In this document: positions 43,616 to 53,374 of the stretch, one piece after another | How the letters are laid out: the number at the start of each line of letters is the position of its first letter | Position numbering within the stretch: the stretch's first letter is position 1 | Notes under the pieces: generated by a model | Told to the model about the DNA's origin: nothing | Seen by the model: only the letters and a program-made list of their open reading frames with translations | Database searches by the model: none | Program-made: the position numbers and the translations under genes | Source: Sphingomonadaceae bacterium | GTDB taxonomy: Bacteria; Pseudomonadota; Alphaproteobacteria; Sphingomonadales; Sphingomonadaceae | Direction: 5' to 3' | Length of the DNA stretch: 64,000 nt | Assembly (NCBI GenBank): GCA_947473355.1 | Contig: CANJCQ010000002.1 | Location: 59,436 to 123,435 of the forward strand

Positions 43616-45039
43616 TCGCGTGACCTCAGCTTGGCATCAAGCGCATCGCGCAATCCGTCGCCGAGCAGGTTGAAGGCCAGCACCGTGATGCTGATCAACA
43701 GGGCGGGGAAGAACAGTTCATGCGGGTGGGTAAGCATCGACTTGATCCCGTCATTGCTCATGCTGCCCCACGAAGCGGTTGGTGCGGCGACCCCCATGCC
43801 GATAAAGGATAGAAAAGCCTCGGTGAAGATCGCGCTGGGAATGGCGAAAGTCAGCGTGACAAGAATGACCCCCATGGTGTTCGGAATCATGTGGCGCATC
43901 ACCAGATAACCGGTCCGCGCGCCCAGCAGGCGGGCGGCGTTGACATAGGCCTCTTCGCGCACCTGCAGGATCTGGCCGCGCACCAGCCGGGCCGTGCCGG
44001 GCCACAGCAGGATCACCATAGCCACGATCAGCGGGAAAATTCCGCTCTCACCCGGGCCGATGCCAAAAGCGATCTTGAACAGAATCATGAACAGCAGAAA
44101 CGGCAGGGCGACCACGAAATCGGCGAACCGCATCATTATCTGGTCTGCCCGTCCGCCGATAAAACCCGCCATGCTGCCGTAAACGACCCCGATCAATACG
44201 AAGAGCAACGGGGCAACGATCCCGATGAACAGCGAAACCTGAGCACCCTGCATCAGCCGGGCCAGCATGTCGCGGCCGAGGTAATCGGTCCCCAGCGGAT
44301 GAAACGGCAGCTTGATCATGGTGCCCAGTTCAGGCGTCTTGCGGCCTTCGAGCAGCCGTCTGTCGGCGGCTTGCTGCAGCGTTATTGCATTCACGATTTC
44401 GACCCGCAAAGTTTTGGATCCGGGTCCCTGATTGCCACCTGCGTCCAAAGGCACGACCGAGTAAAAGGAGATACCCGGCTGCAGATCGAGCATGTCTTCG
44501 AACCGGGTAATGTCGCCGGAACCGGTCGGCCCGAGTGGTAGCCCGAAGGTGGCTTTGCCTTTGGGCTCCACGATATTGCGGTAAACCATGTAATCGGCGG
44601 CACCCGGTATGGGCTGCCAGGCAAGGCGCACTTGCTGGGTTGTTGCCCGGCCTACCAGTTGAAGGCCCGCAGCTGTTCCTGGCGGGACGTCGGACGCGGC
44701 CCAGGGACTATGCGGCGCAACAAGGATTGCAGACCGTTCGGCACCCGGCGCGCTGCTGATCTGGAGCAGATCCTGCTCGGCAGGGTTGACCCGCCAGACT
44801 TGCGGGCCAAGCGCGGTAAACAGCAACAAGCCGATAATGATCCAAAGCGACAGACTCGCGCGCTTGTTGGCCTTCAGACGTATCCACGCATCCTGCCAGT
44901 AAGACAGCGAAGGCCGCGTCAGCGCCTGGACGCGCAATTCGCTGCGGATTGGCTCGAAAGCGCCTTGCTGCAGGGCCGGATCGGCCAGTGTGGTCTGAGC
45001 GGCCAGTGTGCTCTGAACAGATTGAGTGGTCCCTGTCAT
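43612..45039 (-). CDS. oppC: Peptide ABC transporter permease, OppC-type, with Fn3-like insert
   Basis: This 475-residue permease is far longer than the usual 300. After the first helix (about 62-80) a periplasmic insert at about 118-216 reads VRLAWQPIPGAADYMVYRN ... ISFYSVVPLDAGG, which resembles a fibronectin type III domain. The rest is ordinary, with HPLGTDYLGRDMLAR, five more helices, and the EAA-like loop (NAARLLGARTGYLVMRH). The insert could help to dock the binding protein. Confidence 0.88.
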   Translation of the reverse strand: MTGTTQSVQSTLAAQTTLADPALQQGAFEPIRSELRVQALTRPSLSYWQDAWIRLKANKRASLSLWIIIGLLLFTALGPQVWRVNPAEQDLLQISSAPGAERSAILVAPHSPWAASDVPPGTAAGLQLVGRATTQQVRLAWQPIPGAADYMVYRNIVEPKGKATFGLPLGPTGSGDITRFEDMLDLQPGISFYSVVPLDAGGNQGPGSKTLRVEIVNAITLQQAADRRLLEGRKTPELGTMIKLPFHPLGTDYLGRDMLARLMQGAQVSLFIGIVAPLLFVLIGVVYGSMAGFIGGRADQIMMRFADFVVALPFLLFMILFKIAFGIGPGESGIFPLIVAMVILLWPGTARLVRGQILQVREEAYVNAARLLGARTGYLVMRHMIPNTMGVILVTLTFAIPSAIFTEAFLSFIGMGVAAPTASWGSMSNDGIKSMLTHPHELFFPALLISITVLAFNLLGDGLRDALDAKLRSRE

Positions 45040-45042
45040 CGG

Positions 45043-45975
45043 TCAGCTCACCCTGACCCGGGGGTCGATCAGTCCGTAAAGCAGGTCGACGAGGATCACC
45101 ATCAGCACAAGGAAAGCGCCGAAAAAGACGGTGGTGCCCATGATGACGGTATAATCGAGCTGCTGCACGGCCTGGACAAAATACCGCCCCAGCCCCGGAA
45201 TTGCGAAGACGAGTTCGACCACGAAGCTGCCCGTTGTAATACCCGCAATCGATGGGCCGAGGACAGTGACGAGCGGAAGGATGGCGTTGCGCATTTCGTG
45301 CTGGAGAAAGATGCGCGTCTGCGGCAGTCCCTTGGCATTGGCCGTACGGATATAGTCGGAATTGATGATCTCCAGCATCGAACTGCGCATCAGCCGGGTG
45401 AGGTAGGCCATAGTCCCCAGACCCAGCACCAGCGATGGCAGCAGCATGTGGGATACGGTCCCCCAGCCAGCGACAGGCAAGATCGAGATGCCGAGCAGGG
45501 CGTTGATCTTCACGACCATCAGCTGGCTGAAGGCCGCGAAGACGAAGCTTGGCACGGAAATTCCAAGGATCACCGCCAGCATGATGACGGTGTCGGGCCA
45601 CTTGTTCCGGTTGAGAGCCGTCAATGCTCCAAACAATGCGCCGCCCAGCGCGGCAAATACCACGGCCATGATACCGAGCGTTGCCGAGACGGGGAAATGT
45701 TCGCGAATGATATCGTTCACTTCACGGTTTTTCTGAGTGAACGAAATGCCCAGATCGCCGCGGGCAAGGTTGCCCATATAGATGAGATACTGCTCGCCGA
45801 CCGGCTTGTTGAGGCCATACTTCCTTTCAAGGTTCTGCCGGATCTCCACATTCATGGCTTTCGCGCCGCTTAGCGGATTGCCCGGCACCGCATGCATGGC
45901 AAGAAATGTCGCCGTGGCGATGAACCATACGGTGATCAGGCCCTGAATCAGCCGTTTGATGGTGTATGAGAGCAT
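45043..45975 (-). CDS. oppB: Peptide ABC transporter permease, OppB-type
   Basis: This 310-residue permease has six membrane segments and the EAA-like loop TANAKGLPQTRIFLQHEMRN (residues about 190-210), with GDLGISF early. It forms the inner-membrane channel with OppC and follows the OppA gene by 9 nt. Confidence 0.92.
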   Translation of the reverse strand: MLSYTIKRLIQGLITVWFIATATFLAMHAVPGNPLSGAKAMNVEIRQNLERKYGLNKPVGEQYLIYMGNLARGDLGISFTQKNREVNDIIREHFPVSATLGIMAVVFAALGGALFGALTALNRNKWPDTVIMLAVILGISVPSFVFAAFSQLMVVKINALLGISILPVAGWGTVSHMLLPSLVLGLGTMAYLTRLMRSSMLEIINSDYIRTANAKGLPQTRIFLQHEMRNAILPLVTVLGPSIAGITTGSFVVELVFAIPGLGRYFVQAVQQLDYTVIMGTTVFFGAFLVLMVILVDLLYGLIDPRVRVS

Positions 45976-45984
45976 GCCTGAAGC

Positions 45985-47778
45985 CTACTCCTTCGCAATT
46001 TTAACGTAAGTGAAATCAGGATCGGCGCCAAACACGCGTCGCACGACGCCGGAGATCTGCGGATCCACGGCAAATAGCAATGCGCGTTCGTATTCTGGCA
46101 GGACAACCGCATCGTCGAAGATGATCTGCTGCATCCGGCCAAAGGCGTCCATGCGAACCTTCCGGTCGTTCGAATTCTGAGCAATGCGCACCTGCTCGTC
46201 ATAAGCGGGATTGCTGTATTGCCCTCGGTTGTTGACATTGCCCGTCAAGAACAAGTCCCCGAAAGTCAGCGGGTCGGCATAGTCCGGGCCCCAGCCGGCC
46301 ATAACCAAGTCGAAATCGCCCGCCAGCATCTTGGCCAGCCGCTGTTTGAAGATCTGGCTGTCAATCCGCACGTCGAGGTCAAGCTGGCGCTTCAGCATGT
46401 CCTGATAATATTCGGCAACCCGCCCGGATATCGGGTCGTCCCCGGCCAACAGCATGATTGGCGGGATTTTTGACAGCCCCAGCTCCTGCTTGGCACGGGC
46501 GAGGTAGGCGCGCGCGCGGGCTGTGTCAGGCGTATATTCCGGCGCTGGATATTCCTTGCGGAACTTGTCGTTCACGCCGTCGAGCCAGATCGGGAAAACC
46601 GATTTGCCCGGCAGATATCCCGGCTGCTTGATCACCTTGTTGACCTCGACCGAGGAGTCCAGCGCATACTGGATGGCCTTGCGGAAATTCCGGTTTCGCG
46701 AAAGCCGGTCGCGGCGATGGTTGAACTCAACGTAAAAGACACCGCCATCGCGGAAGCTGCGGATATTCCAGCCAAGCAACTGCGCTTCTTCGAGATTTTG
46801 CTGCGCAAGCCCTGCCTGAGCGATCCGGCGATCACGAAACAGATTTACCCGGGCGCTGGGATCGCTGGTGAAATAGGGGATATCGATCACATTGATGGCG
46901 ATCCGCCGGGCATCCCAATAGGCCGGGTTCTTTTCGAAGCGGATGTGTGCCCCGTGGACCCATTGGACCATTTTGAACGGGCCATTGTAGAGCAGCATAT
47001 CTGCGCCAGAGGCATAGCGGCCATGGGTGGCCTTGTAGAAATCCTCGCGAATGGGAAAGAACACGTTGAAGGCCATCAAGCGGTCGAAATAGGGCACCGG
47101 CTTGGCAAACTGAACCTTCAGCATCCGATCGCCGACTGCCTGAACGCCCAGCGCTTCGGGCGGCAATTTGCCGGCGGTTATGTCATCCGCATTCCGGATC
47201 GCGTTCATGATGTTGGCGTATTCCGATGCGCTCGCCGGGTCGACGGTCTTGCGCCAGGCAAACACGAAGTCATGCGCGGTGACCGGCTTGCCGTCGCTCC
47301 ACCGGGCATCCGGGCGCAGCCAGAAGGTTGCCCCGTCGGCGCGAATTTCCCACTTTTCCGCCACGCCTGGCGCCAACTGGTTGTTTTCATCCAGCCGCAG
47401 CAGCCCTTCCATCACATGGCCCAGCACAAAGCTGCTGATCTGGTCGGCTGTCAGGCTGCTATCTAGATTGGGCGGCTCATCCGTCAGCGTTACCGTGATC
47501 GTTTTCGTTGCAAAATCTGCACCGGGCTTGGCCTTTGTCGATCCGGACAACAGCGAAAGGCCAAACATCAACAGCGTGACGAGGATAATGGCCGCCAGCG
47601 CCAGTGCCAGCAATTGCTGCCCGGGTGTCCTGACAAATCGACGGGAGCTTGGAGGTGACGCGTTCAAGTTTGTTTCGATACCCGGTGTTTTTGCTGCAAT
47701 CAAGCAACCCGCAGCTTTCGAACTGCATCCCGCATGTGGTCGCAGCGAGCGTTTATTGGCAAGCGAAAAATTGCGCAC
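45985..47778 (-). CDS. oppA: Peptide ABC transporter substrate-binding protein, OppA-type
   Basis: This protein of up to 597 residues has the SBP_bac_5 fold (NLDSSLTADQ, WEIRADGATFWLRPDARWSDG, then the KTVDPAS and YNGPF segments). Instead of a cleaved signal peptide or lipobox, it has a single hydrophobic segment at about 56-77, so it looks membrane-anchored. The start is uncertain; 47778 is a GTG without a ribosome site, and later TTG starts are possible. It should bind oligopeptides or similar substrates. Confidence 0.85.
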   Translation of the reverse strand: MRNFSLANKRSLRPHAGCSSKAAGCLIAAKTPGIETNLNASPPSSRRFVRTPGQQLLALALAAIILVTLLMFGLSLLSGSTKAKPGADFATKTITVTLTDEPPNLDSSLTADQISSFVLGHVMEGLLRLDENNQLAPGVAEKWEIRADGATFWLRPDARWSDGKPVTAHDFVFAWRKTVDPASASEYANIMNAIRNADDITAGKLPPEALGVQAVGDRMLKVQFAKPVPYFDRLMAFNVFFPIREDFYKATHGRYASGADMLLYNGPFKMVQWVHGAHIRFEKNPAYWDARRIAINVIDIPYFTSDPSARVNLFRDRRIAQAGLAQQNLEEAQLLGWNIRSFRDGGVFYVEFNHRRDRLSRNRNFRKAIQYALDSSVEVNKVIKQPGYLPGKSVFPIWLDGVNDKFRKEYPAPEYTPDTARARAYLARAKQELGLSKIPPIMLLAGDDPISGRVAEYYQDMLKRQLDLDVRIDSQIFKQRLAKMLAGDFDLVMAGWGPDYADPLTFGDLFLTGNVNNRGQYSNPAYDEQVRIAQNSNDRKVRMDAFGRMQQIIFDDAVVLPEYERALLFAVDPQISGVVRRVFGADPDFTYVKIAKE

Positions 47779-47822
47779 GACGCCGCATTCAGCACTCGCT
47801 GCGGCTGTGCTAGTGTGACGCG

Positions 47823-48341
47823 ATGCGAGTCAAACTGAACGAAGCAGTGCCGGAGGACGGGCCTGACCTGATCCAGTCCAATCTGCAAAGCCGGGACCTG
47901 CACAGGCCCTGGGCGAGTCCATTTATTGATGAGCAAGGCTTTCAGCAGTGGCTGGAACTTGCCGGGGCCGAAAACTACGCCGGCATGGTCGCTCGCACGG
48001 TTGAAACGGGTGAGATCGTCGGCGTAGTGAACATAAGCCAGATATTCATGGGAGCATTCCAGAGCGGGTATCTCGGATATTATGGTTCGATTCACTGCGC
48101 GGGCAGGGGCCTGATGACCCAAGCCGTGCGAGCAGCCGTGCATTTTGCATTCGGGCAGCTTGGCCTTCACCGCCTGGAAGCCAACATTCAGCCGGATAAT
48201 GTCAGGTCGATCCAGCTGGTTCGCAGGCTGGGCTTTCGCAAGGAAGGCTTTTCTCCGAAATACCTGAAGATAGACGGTCAGTGGCGCGACCATGAACGCT
48301 GGGCGATCCTGGCGGATGAATTTGGTGATGAACTACGCTAG
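47823..48341 (+). CDS. GNAT acetyltransferase, RimJ-like
   Basis: This 172-residue acetyltransferase has the GNAT core (TGEIVGVVNISQI, GRGLMTQAVRAAVHFAFGQLGLHRLEANI, NVRSIQLVRRLGFRKEGFS) of the RimJ/RimL group. It is divergent from the transporter operon and so perhaps independent. It probably acetylates a ribosomal protein or an amino-sugar/amino-acid alpha-amino group. Confidence 0.85.
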   Translation: MRVKLNEAVPEDGPDLIQSNLQSRDLHRPWASPFIDEQGFQQWLELAGAENYAGMVARTVETGEIVGVVNISQIFMGAFQSGYLGYYGSIHCAGRGLMTQAVRAAVHFAFGQLGLHRLEANIQPDNVRSIQLVRRLGFRKEGFSPKYLKIDGQWRDHERWAILADEFGDELR

Positions 48342-48422
48342 CGACCCCGCAATCTGCCATGCGATAGTCATTGAAACCTCACCGCCAGCTGCAACAGACC
48401 TTTGTATGAACGGGCGGGCGTC

Positions 48423-48989
48423 TCAAAGAATGATCCGGTAGAGCAGTCCTTCATCTCCGCCAAAGACGTCATCCTTGATGAATGTGCTGACCAGGTTGCC
48501 ACCAGCCCGCTCAATGCTGCGCTGTGATGCGATATTGTCGGGACTGGTGGTCAGGTCGATATGGGAGAGGCCCAGAGCGCGGGCATCGGGCAGCAGCGCC
48601 CGAATTGCCATTGCCGCATAGCCATTGCCGCGCTTGGCGGGGATGACTGCAAATCCGATATGGCCGAGCACATGGGAGGGCAGATCAGCCGTGCCTCTCT
48701 GCCAACGGAAGCCAATGCTTCCGCAAAAGTCGCCGTCCCAGAGCCAGCGTCGATAGCCCGGCAGGCGAGCCCGCGTCGTGCCGTCAGGCATCAGGATTGG
48801 GTCTCCCGATGCTTCCCGGTCTTCCAGAGACACGAGGAACGCGGCCGGATCATTGGCAATCCAGTCCAGCTCTCGCCGGGCGGTCGCCGCTCCGTTTACA
48901 TTATCAGGCGATCAGCCACCCTCCAGCGCGGCCCGGTAAGCTGGCAGGTGTGAGAGACCGGGTACGACCAGGCAGAACGCGTCAGACAT
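48423..48989 (-). pseudogene. GNAT acetyltransferase gene with an in-frame TGA
   Basis: From the ATG at 48989 the frame reads like the family N-terminus (MSDAFCLVVPGLSHLPAYRA), then TGA at 48912-48914 (codon 26), then SPDN and a continuous, well-conserved acetyltransferase to 48423. In relatives the W of GW-SPDN stands where the TGA is, so TGG to TGA is the likely change. A partial ORF from a GTG at 48833 would lack about 50 N-terminal residues. It is either a pseudogene by one nonsense mutation, or a sequencing error. Confidence 0.75.
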
Positions 48990-49105
48990 TGCACCATTTT
49001 GCGTTACTGCCGTGCAAGGTCAAGTCCATGCTGTGACTTGCGTCGGAGCATGCATTTCGAGCCGAAGCGAAAACCAATTGCGATTTGCGTGGAAGGGGCC
49101 TCGAT

Positions 49106-50461
49106 TCAGGCCACGACCTCGCCGATCGATTTGCTCGTTTCCATGCTCTTTGAGCCCCACCGGTCGAGCGATACGCCCATGACCTGTTGCAGGGTCAGCC
49201 CGACCCGGCTGACCGGGGTGCCAGCGCCATCGACGTAGATCCCGGTCTTCATCCTGCCGCCGGCGCTGCCTGCGGTCATGATCGGGATATTGTCGATGGT
49301 ATGGAACTTGGCGAATTCGGTTTCAGAGTGGGCCAGCACCAGGGTATTGTCGAGCAGAGTGCGGCTGCCTTCCTTGATGCCGTCAAGCGCGGCAACAAAG
49401 CCGACCCAGGCTTCCATGATCTTGGTAAGGAAATAGGTCGCGTTGGGCTGATAGCCGAGCCGGTTGTCGAGCACTTCCTCATGTGTCAGCTGATGATGCG
49501 TGATGGTCGAGCCGATCCGGGTCAGCGAGCTCGCGCCGTTGTTGAACATCATATTGAAGATGCGTGTCTGGTCGCAGGCCAGTGCCATGACCAGCAGCTG
49601 GGTCATCAGCTGGTGGTTGAGGATGACATGCTCGATCTCGGCATTGACCGGCAGATCGGCGACGCTGCGTGGCACGACGCAGCTCTGGAGTGGCTCGGGC
49701 TTGGTCAGCTGGACGTCGAGCTGGTTTTCCAGCTGGCGCACCGAGGTGTAATACTGGTCAAGCTTCTGCCGGTCGGCCGCGCCGACCGCGCGTTCGAGCG
49801 ACTGGCGCTGTTCGGTCACTGCCGAAAGCACCGAGCGCCGCGCCATGACTTGCGGATCTGGCGTGAAGGTCGCGCTGTTGGGATCCTTGAAGCCGGTGCC
49901 GAAGATGCGGGTATAGAGCGCCGAGGCTGAAACTTCGGACGGGTTGAGATTGCCGCCGCCGCGTCCCGACAGCGAATTGCGCGGATCGCCAGAGCTGGAC
50001 ATTTCGAGGCTGCGAAAGCGGGTGCGGGTGCCGATCAGATCGCCGATCGTCACGTCGAAGCTTTCGCCTGGCAGGCCGCGCTCGGCGGTCAGCGCGCGGC
50101 CGGTGCGGATCGCAGGGCCGCCGCTGGCATGGGGCAGGTTGGGCGCGCCATCCAATGGTACGTTGAAATTGCCATAGACGTTGATCTTGTTCTGATAGTC
50201 CTTGATCGGCGCCAGTTCGGGCTTGAGATCGTAACCCGGCCCGACCTTGCTGGGGAACCAGCGATTGGGATTGACGCCTAGGCCCCAGAACCAGGTGCCG
50301 AAGCGCACAGGAACCGCCGCGACGCCCCCTGTTGCTGTCGGCGCTGCCATGGCCTCGCCATTGCCGTCGAGGAATGCATCGAGCAGTGGTACGCCGACCG
50401 CAACCGCCGCGCCGTTGACTACGCCCCTGAGAGCCGTTCTGCGGGAAATTTCGTATCCCAT
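49106..50461 (-). CDS. Tat-exported DUF1552 protein
   Basis: This 451-residue protein begins ISRRTALRGVVNG and has a hydrophobic core and an A-x-A site, a twin-arginine signal, so it folds in the cytoplasm and is exported. The body matches DUF1552 (FWGLGVNPNRW, GPAIRTGRAL, the LVLAHSETEF segment), a family that occurs mostly with DUF1592 proteins. The start has AAAGGAG. It is the last gene of the operon and starts 4 nt past the DUF1592 stop. No function is known; the paired occurrence suggests a secreted two-protein enzyme. Confidence 0.85.
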   Translation of the reverse strand: MGYEISRRTALRGVVNGAAVAVGVPLLDAFLDGNGEAMAAPTATGGVAAVPVRFGTWFWGLGVNPNRWFPSKVGPGYDLKPELAPIKDYQNKINVYGNFNVPLDGAPNLPHASGGPAIRTGRALTAERGLPGESFDVTIGDLIGTRTRFRSLEMSSSGDPRNSLSGRGGGNLNPSEVSASALYTRIFGTGFKDPNSATFTPDPQVMARRSVLSAVTEQRQSLERAVGAADRQKLDQYYTSVRQLENQLDVQLTKPEPLQSCVVPRSVADLPVNAEIEHVILNHQLMTQLLVMALACDQTRIFNMMFNNGASSLTRIGSTITHHQLTHEEVLDNRLGYQPNATYFLTKIMEAWVGFVAALDGIKEGSRTLLDNTLVLAHSETEFAKFHTIDNIPIMTAGSAGGRMKTGIYVDGAGTPVSRVGLTLQQVMGVSLDRWGSKSMETSKSIGEVVA

Positions 50462-50465
50462 GCTA

Positions 50466-52175
50466 CTATCTCCTTTGACCAGCATAGCTGATCTTGGTTG
50501 CGCCCTGATCGAGTGGGGCTGCCTTCACTTGCCAGGTTGCCGGCATGGTCGCGACCTTGAGGAACAAGGCGCGGATGCCATAGCCGCTGGCGGCGAATTG
50601 CTTGTCTAGTGCTTCGACCCACGGCGAGACGTCCTCGCTGCCGAGGCCAGTGGCATATTGCAGCGCGCGCGAAGAGACGCACTGCGTTGTGTCAGGGCTG
50701 GAAGCAAGCGTCTTGCCGAGGCCGTCCGCGCCTTCGAAGTGCATCCCGTCGAGGATCCCGCTGGAATCGATCGGCGTGTCGTTCTCGGCGGCGCGGAAGG
50801 CGCCGATGCCGTCGAAGCGTTCGAGGCTGAGCCCGACCGGATCAGTGATCTTGTGGCACCCGGCGCAAACCTCGTCAGTGCTGTGCGCGGTCAAGCGGCT
50901 ACGCGCGGTGGGGGTTGCCTTGTTGTGCACGTCCTGCACTGCCGTGAAATTGACGTTGCCCGGCGGATTGGGCACCGGCTGGCACATCAGCAATTCGCGG
51001 ATCGCGCGGCCACGCAGGGTCGGCGAGCTGCGGCCCGAATGCGAATAGATCGAAAGAAAACCCGCCTGGCCGAGCAGGCCGGCGCGGTCGTCTCCGGCTG
51101 CGAACTGATAGGGCTCCCAGCCCGCCGACTTGTGCACTGGCACCTGATAGAGCGGCCCGAGCGAGCGGGTCATGAAGGTGTTGGGGGTGGTGAACAGCGC
51201 CCGGTAATCGCCGCCCTTGCCCAACAGATGCGCGGTGATCGTGCGCAGCGTCTGTTCGGGCAGGGCCTTGGCGACATCCTGGTTGAAATAGGGATAGATC
51301 ACCGGATCCTTGGCCAGCTCGTCGAACTTTTCGAACAGCAGCATGTCGGAAAAGAAGGCGCGCAGGCCCTGTTCGAAGCGCGGCGAATTGACCATCCTGC
51401 CCGCGATCACTGCCAGCGCGGCATCATCGGTCAGCTTGCCCTGCTGCGCGGCCTGCAGCAGCGCCTCGTTCGGGGTCGAATTCCACAGCATGAAGCCGAG
51501 CCTGGTGGCGCGGGTATAGTTATCGAGCCGCAAGGCACCCGGGTTGGCCGGATCGGGCTCGGCAGTCTCCACAACGTAGAGGAAATTGGGAGAATCGAGC
51601 ATCGCCGACAGCGACAGCTCAAGCCCCTTGTAGAATGATCCGGTCTGCCCGGCGGAATCGCCCGCCAGCTTGACATAGAAATCACGCTCGCCGGCACTCA
51701 ACGGGCGGCGGAACAGCAGGCGGCCCAGCGGCGCCAGCACCTTGCCCGCGCAATCCGCATCAGCCTTGGTGGCATCGGCAGGCTGGCATTCGGCGAACTG
51801 GCTGCGCCGCGATTCATCAAACACCTGGGCGGCAACGCCACGCGCCATCGCGTCGAATTGCTCAAGCCCGGCCGGTGAAATGCTCGCCTCGCGTGCGCCG
51901 CTGGCGATCAGCTCGTGCGCCGGCCGCACCACCGGCTCGAAGCGGCCGGCAACGCGAACATCCGGCCCGAAGATGTCGGCGATCGTATTGCGATACTGCG
52001 CCTCGGTGATCCGCCGCATGGCGACAATCTGGAATTGCGGGGCCAAGGCCGCCTGCGCCGAGGGGGCAGGGGAGGCGATGCTTGGGGGTGTATCGACCGC
52101 GCCAACGCCAGCCGCCAGTGCGGATGCGGCGGCAAAGCCAAGGGTAGCCAGTTTCAAAAGTTTAACGCGCTTCAT
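50466..52175 (-). CDS. DUF1587/1592/1588/1585 protein with one CxxCH motif
   Basis: This 569-residue exported protein has a signal peptide (ALAAGVGAVDTPP), DUF1587 (RRITEAQYRNTIADIFG), DUF1592 (LSAMLDSPNFLYVVE), DUF1588 (HSGRSSPTLRGRAIRELL and MCQPVPNPPGN) and the C-terminal DUF1585. A single CAGCH at 437-441 suggests a c-type haem. The N-terminal cytochrome domain of planctomycete versions is absent. It is in an operon with the DUF1552 gene and probably forms the haem-bearing half of a periplasmic oxidoreductase; that is inference. Confidence 0.85.
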   Translation of the reverse strand: MKRVKLLKLATLGFAAASALAAGVGAVDTPPSIASPAPSAQAALAPQFQIVAMRRITEAQYRNTIADIFGPDVRVAGRFEPVVRPAHELIASGAREASISPAGLEQFDAMARGVAAQVFDESRRSQFAECQPADATKADADCAGKVLAPLGRLLFRRPLSAGERDFYVKLAGDSAGQTGSFYKGLELSLSAMLDSPNFLYVVETAEPDPANPGALRLDNYTRATRLGFMLWNSTPNEALLQAAQQGKLTDDAALAVIAGRMVNSPRFEQGLRAFFSDMLLFEKFDELAKDPVIYPYFNQDVAKALPEQTLRTITAHLLGKGGDYRALFTTPNTFMTRSLGPLYQVPVHKSAGWEPYQFAAGDDRAGLLGQAGFLSIYSHSGRSSPTLRGRAIRELLMCQPVPNPPGNVNFTAVQDVHNKATPTARSRLTAHSTDEVCAGCHKITDPVGLSLERFDGIGAFRAAENDTPIDSSGILDGMHFEGADGLGKTLASSPDTTQCVSSRALQYATGLGSEDVSPWVEALDKQFAASGYGIRALFLKVATMPATWQVKAAPLDQGATKISYAGQRR

Positions 52176-53374
52176 CGTGCTGCGGTCCTCTGCCCGGTGG
52201 GGACGTCATTTACAAAGGCGGGTACGGCGCTCATCTGTTCGGCTGACGAAACGCCGCTGCACTGGCCGGTTTTTGGATCGCGGATCCCGTCGGCCAGCTT
52301 CTTCAAGGTGGCATGGTAGGCTGCGCAATCGATGCCGGCGACCAGCGCCGTGCCAGCGCCACCTAGTGCCATTGCCTGATAAACATCGAAGATCGGCCTG
52401 TAACCGCCAACCAGACCTCGCAAGGTGCCGTCGGGCTGGAAAGCGAGTTGCAGCCGTCCCTGGCGCATTTCCCATTTGGAGCGCGCCCCCCGGATGTCGC
52501 GCGCGCCGCCCTGGCCCCAGGTTTCGGTCAGCACGATGTCCTGCGGCCGGGTGGTCAGCACCCCGTTCACGATCCTGCCGCGCAGCACATTGCGATAGCG
52601 CGGCGCCGTGTTGTTGATTGTGAAGCTGACCCCGGAAAGGAAATTGCCGTTGGTGTCGACATTAGGCCGGTCCGAGGTGTTGGCATAGACAACCTCGACG
52701 TCATTGTCGTTTTGCAGGCTGTCGACGCCGCGCAGCAGCAGCACCTGCGTCCATTCGCCCGACGAGTGGAACTGCTTTGAACCCCGGGTGATGTCGCCGC
52801 CCGATCCATCGACACCGCGCCATTCAAGGGTGCAGCCCATGGCGCGATATACCTGGTTGTCGATGCCCTTTTCGCCGGTCGGGCTGCTGAAATTCTCATG
52901 CGTGCAAGTGCTGTTCGGCGCGGCGTCCTCATCGAGATTGAGCCCGAACGCATAAGGGCTCTGGACAGTCCTGATCAGCGGGTGATCGAATATATCAGGC
53001 TGCGAGCAGATATTGGTGCCGTTCGCACCGAAGGCATAACTTTGCCAGCCCCGCTCGAATTCCTGGATGTTTTCCTTCAGCTTAAGCCGAGCATGCTCTT
53101 CCGGCGGCAGTGTTTCGAGCCAGGCGTCGCGCAATCGGGGCACAGTGCCATTGGGGCAGGCATCCAGCCCTGGAACCACGGTCTGCGCCAGACTTGAGAC
53201 AACGAAGCCCATCTCGCCATTGGCTGGCGGTCTGGGCAAGGTGCGGTCTGTCGCTTCGCCGACAGCAGGCGAGCCCAGCGGGCCGCTCGCGCCGGTCATC
53301 GGCCCAAGCGCCAGCAAGGCGGCGATGGCCGCCGAACACCGCGCAAGGCGCCTGTTGCCGGCGCTGCGCATCAT
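52172..53374 (-). CDS. Secreted protein of unknown family, paralogue B
   Basis: This 400-residue protein has a signal peptide (LARCSAAIAALLALGPMTGASG), and the shared motifs PPANGEMGFVV, GTNICSQPD, GIDNQVYRAMGCTLEWRGVDG, SGEWTQVLLLRGV, and C-x-G-VSS near the end, with six to eight cysteines after the signal. It has about 60% visible identity with its neighbour A. Its start overlaps the stop of A (ATGA). I know no family for it. The conserved cysteines and aromatic residues suggest a stable disulfide-bonded envelope protein. Confidence 0.82.
   Translation of the reverse strand: MMRSAGNRRLARCSAAIAALLALGPMTGASGPLGSPAVGEATDRTLPRPPANGEMGFVVSSLAQTVVPGLDACPNGTVPRLRDAWLETLPPEEHARLKLKENIQEFERGWQSYAFGANGTNICSQPDIFDHPLIRTVQSPYAFGLNLDEDAAPNSTCTHENFSSPTGEKGIDNQVYRAMGCTLEWRGVDGSGGDITRGSKQFHSSGEWTQVLLLRGVDSLQNDNDVEVVYANTSDRPNVDTNGNFLSGVSFTINNTAPRYRNVLRGRIVNGVLTTRPQDIVLTETWGQGGARDIRGARSKWEMRQGRLQLAFQPDGTLRGLVGGYRPIFDVYQAMALGGAGTALVAGIDCAAYHATLKKLADGIRDPKTGQCSGVSSAEQMSAVPAFVNDVPTGQRTAAR

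Noticed and set aside
49038..49090. Two TTGCGT half-sites (49038-49043, 49085-49090) near the DUF1552 3' end
   Set aside because: Neither has an ACGC arm 20 nt away, so they do not fit the island operator.
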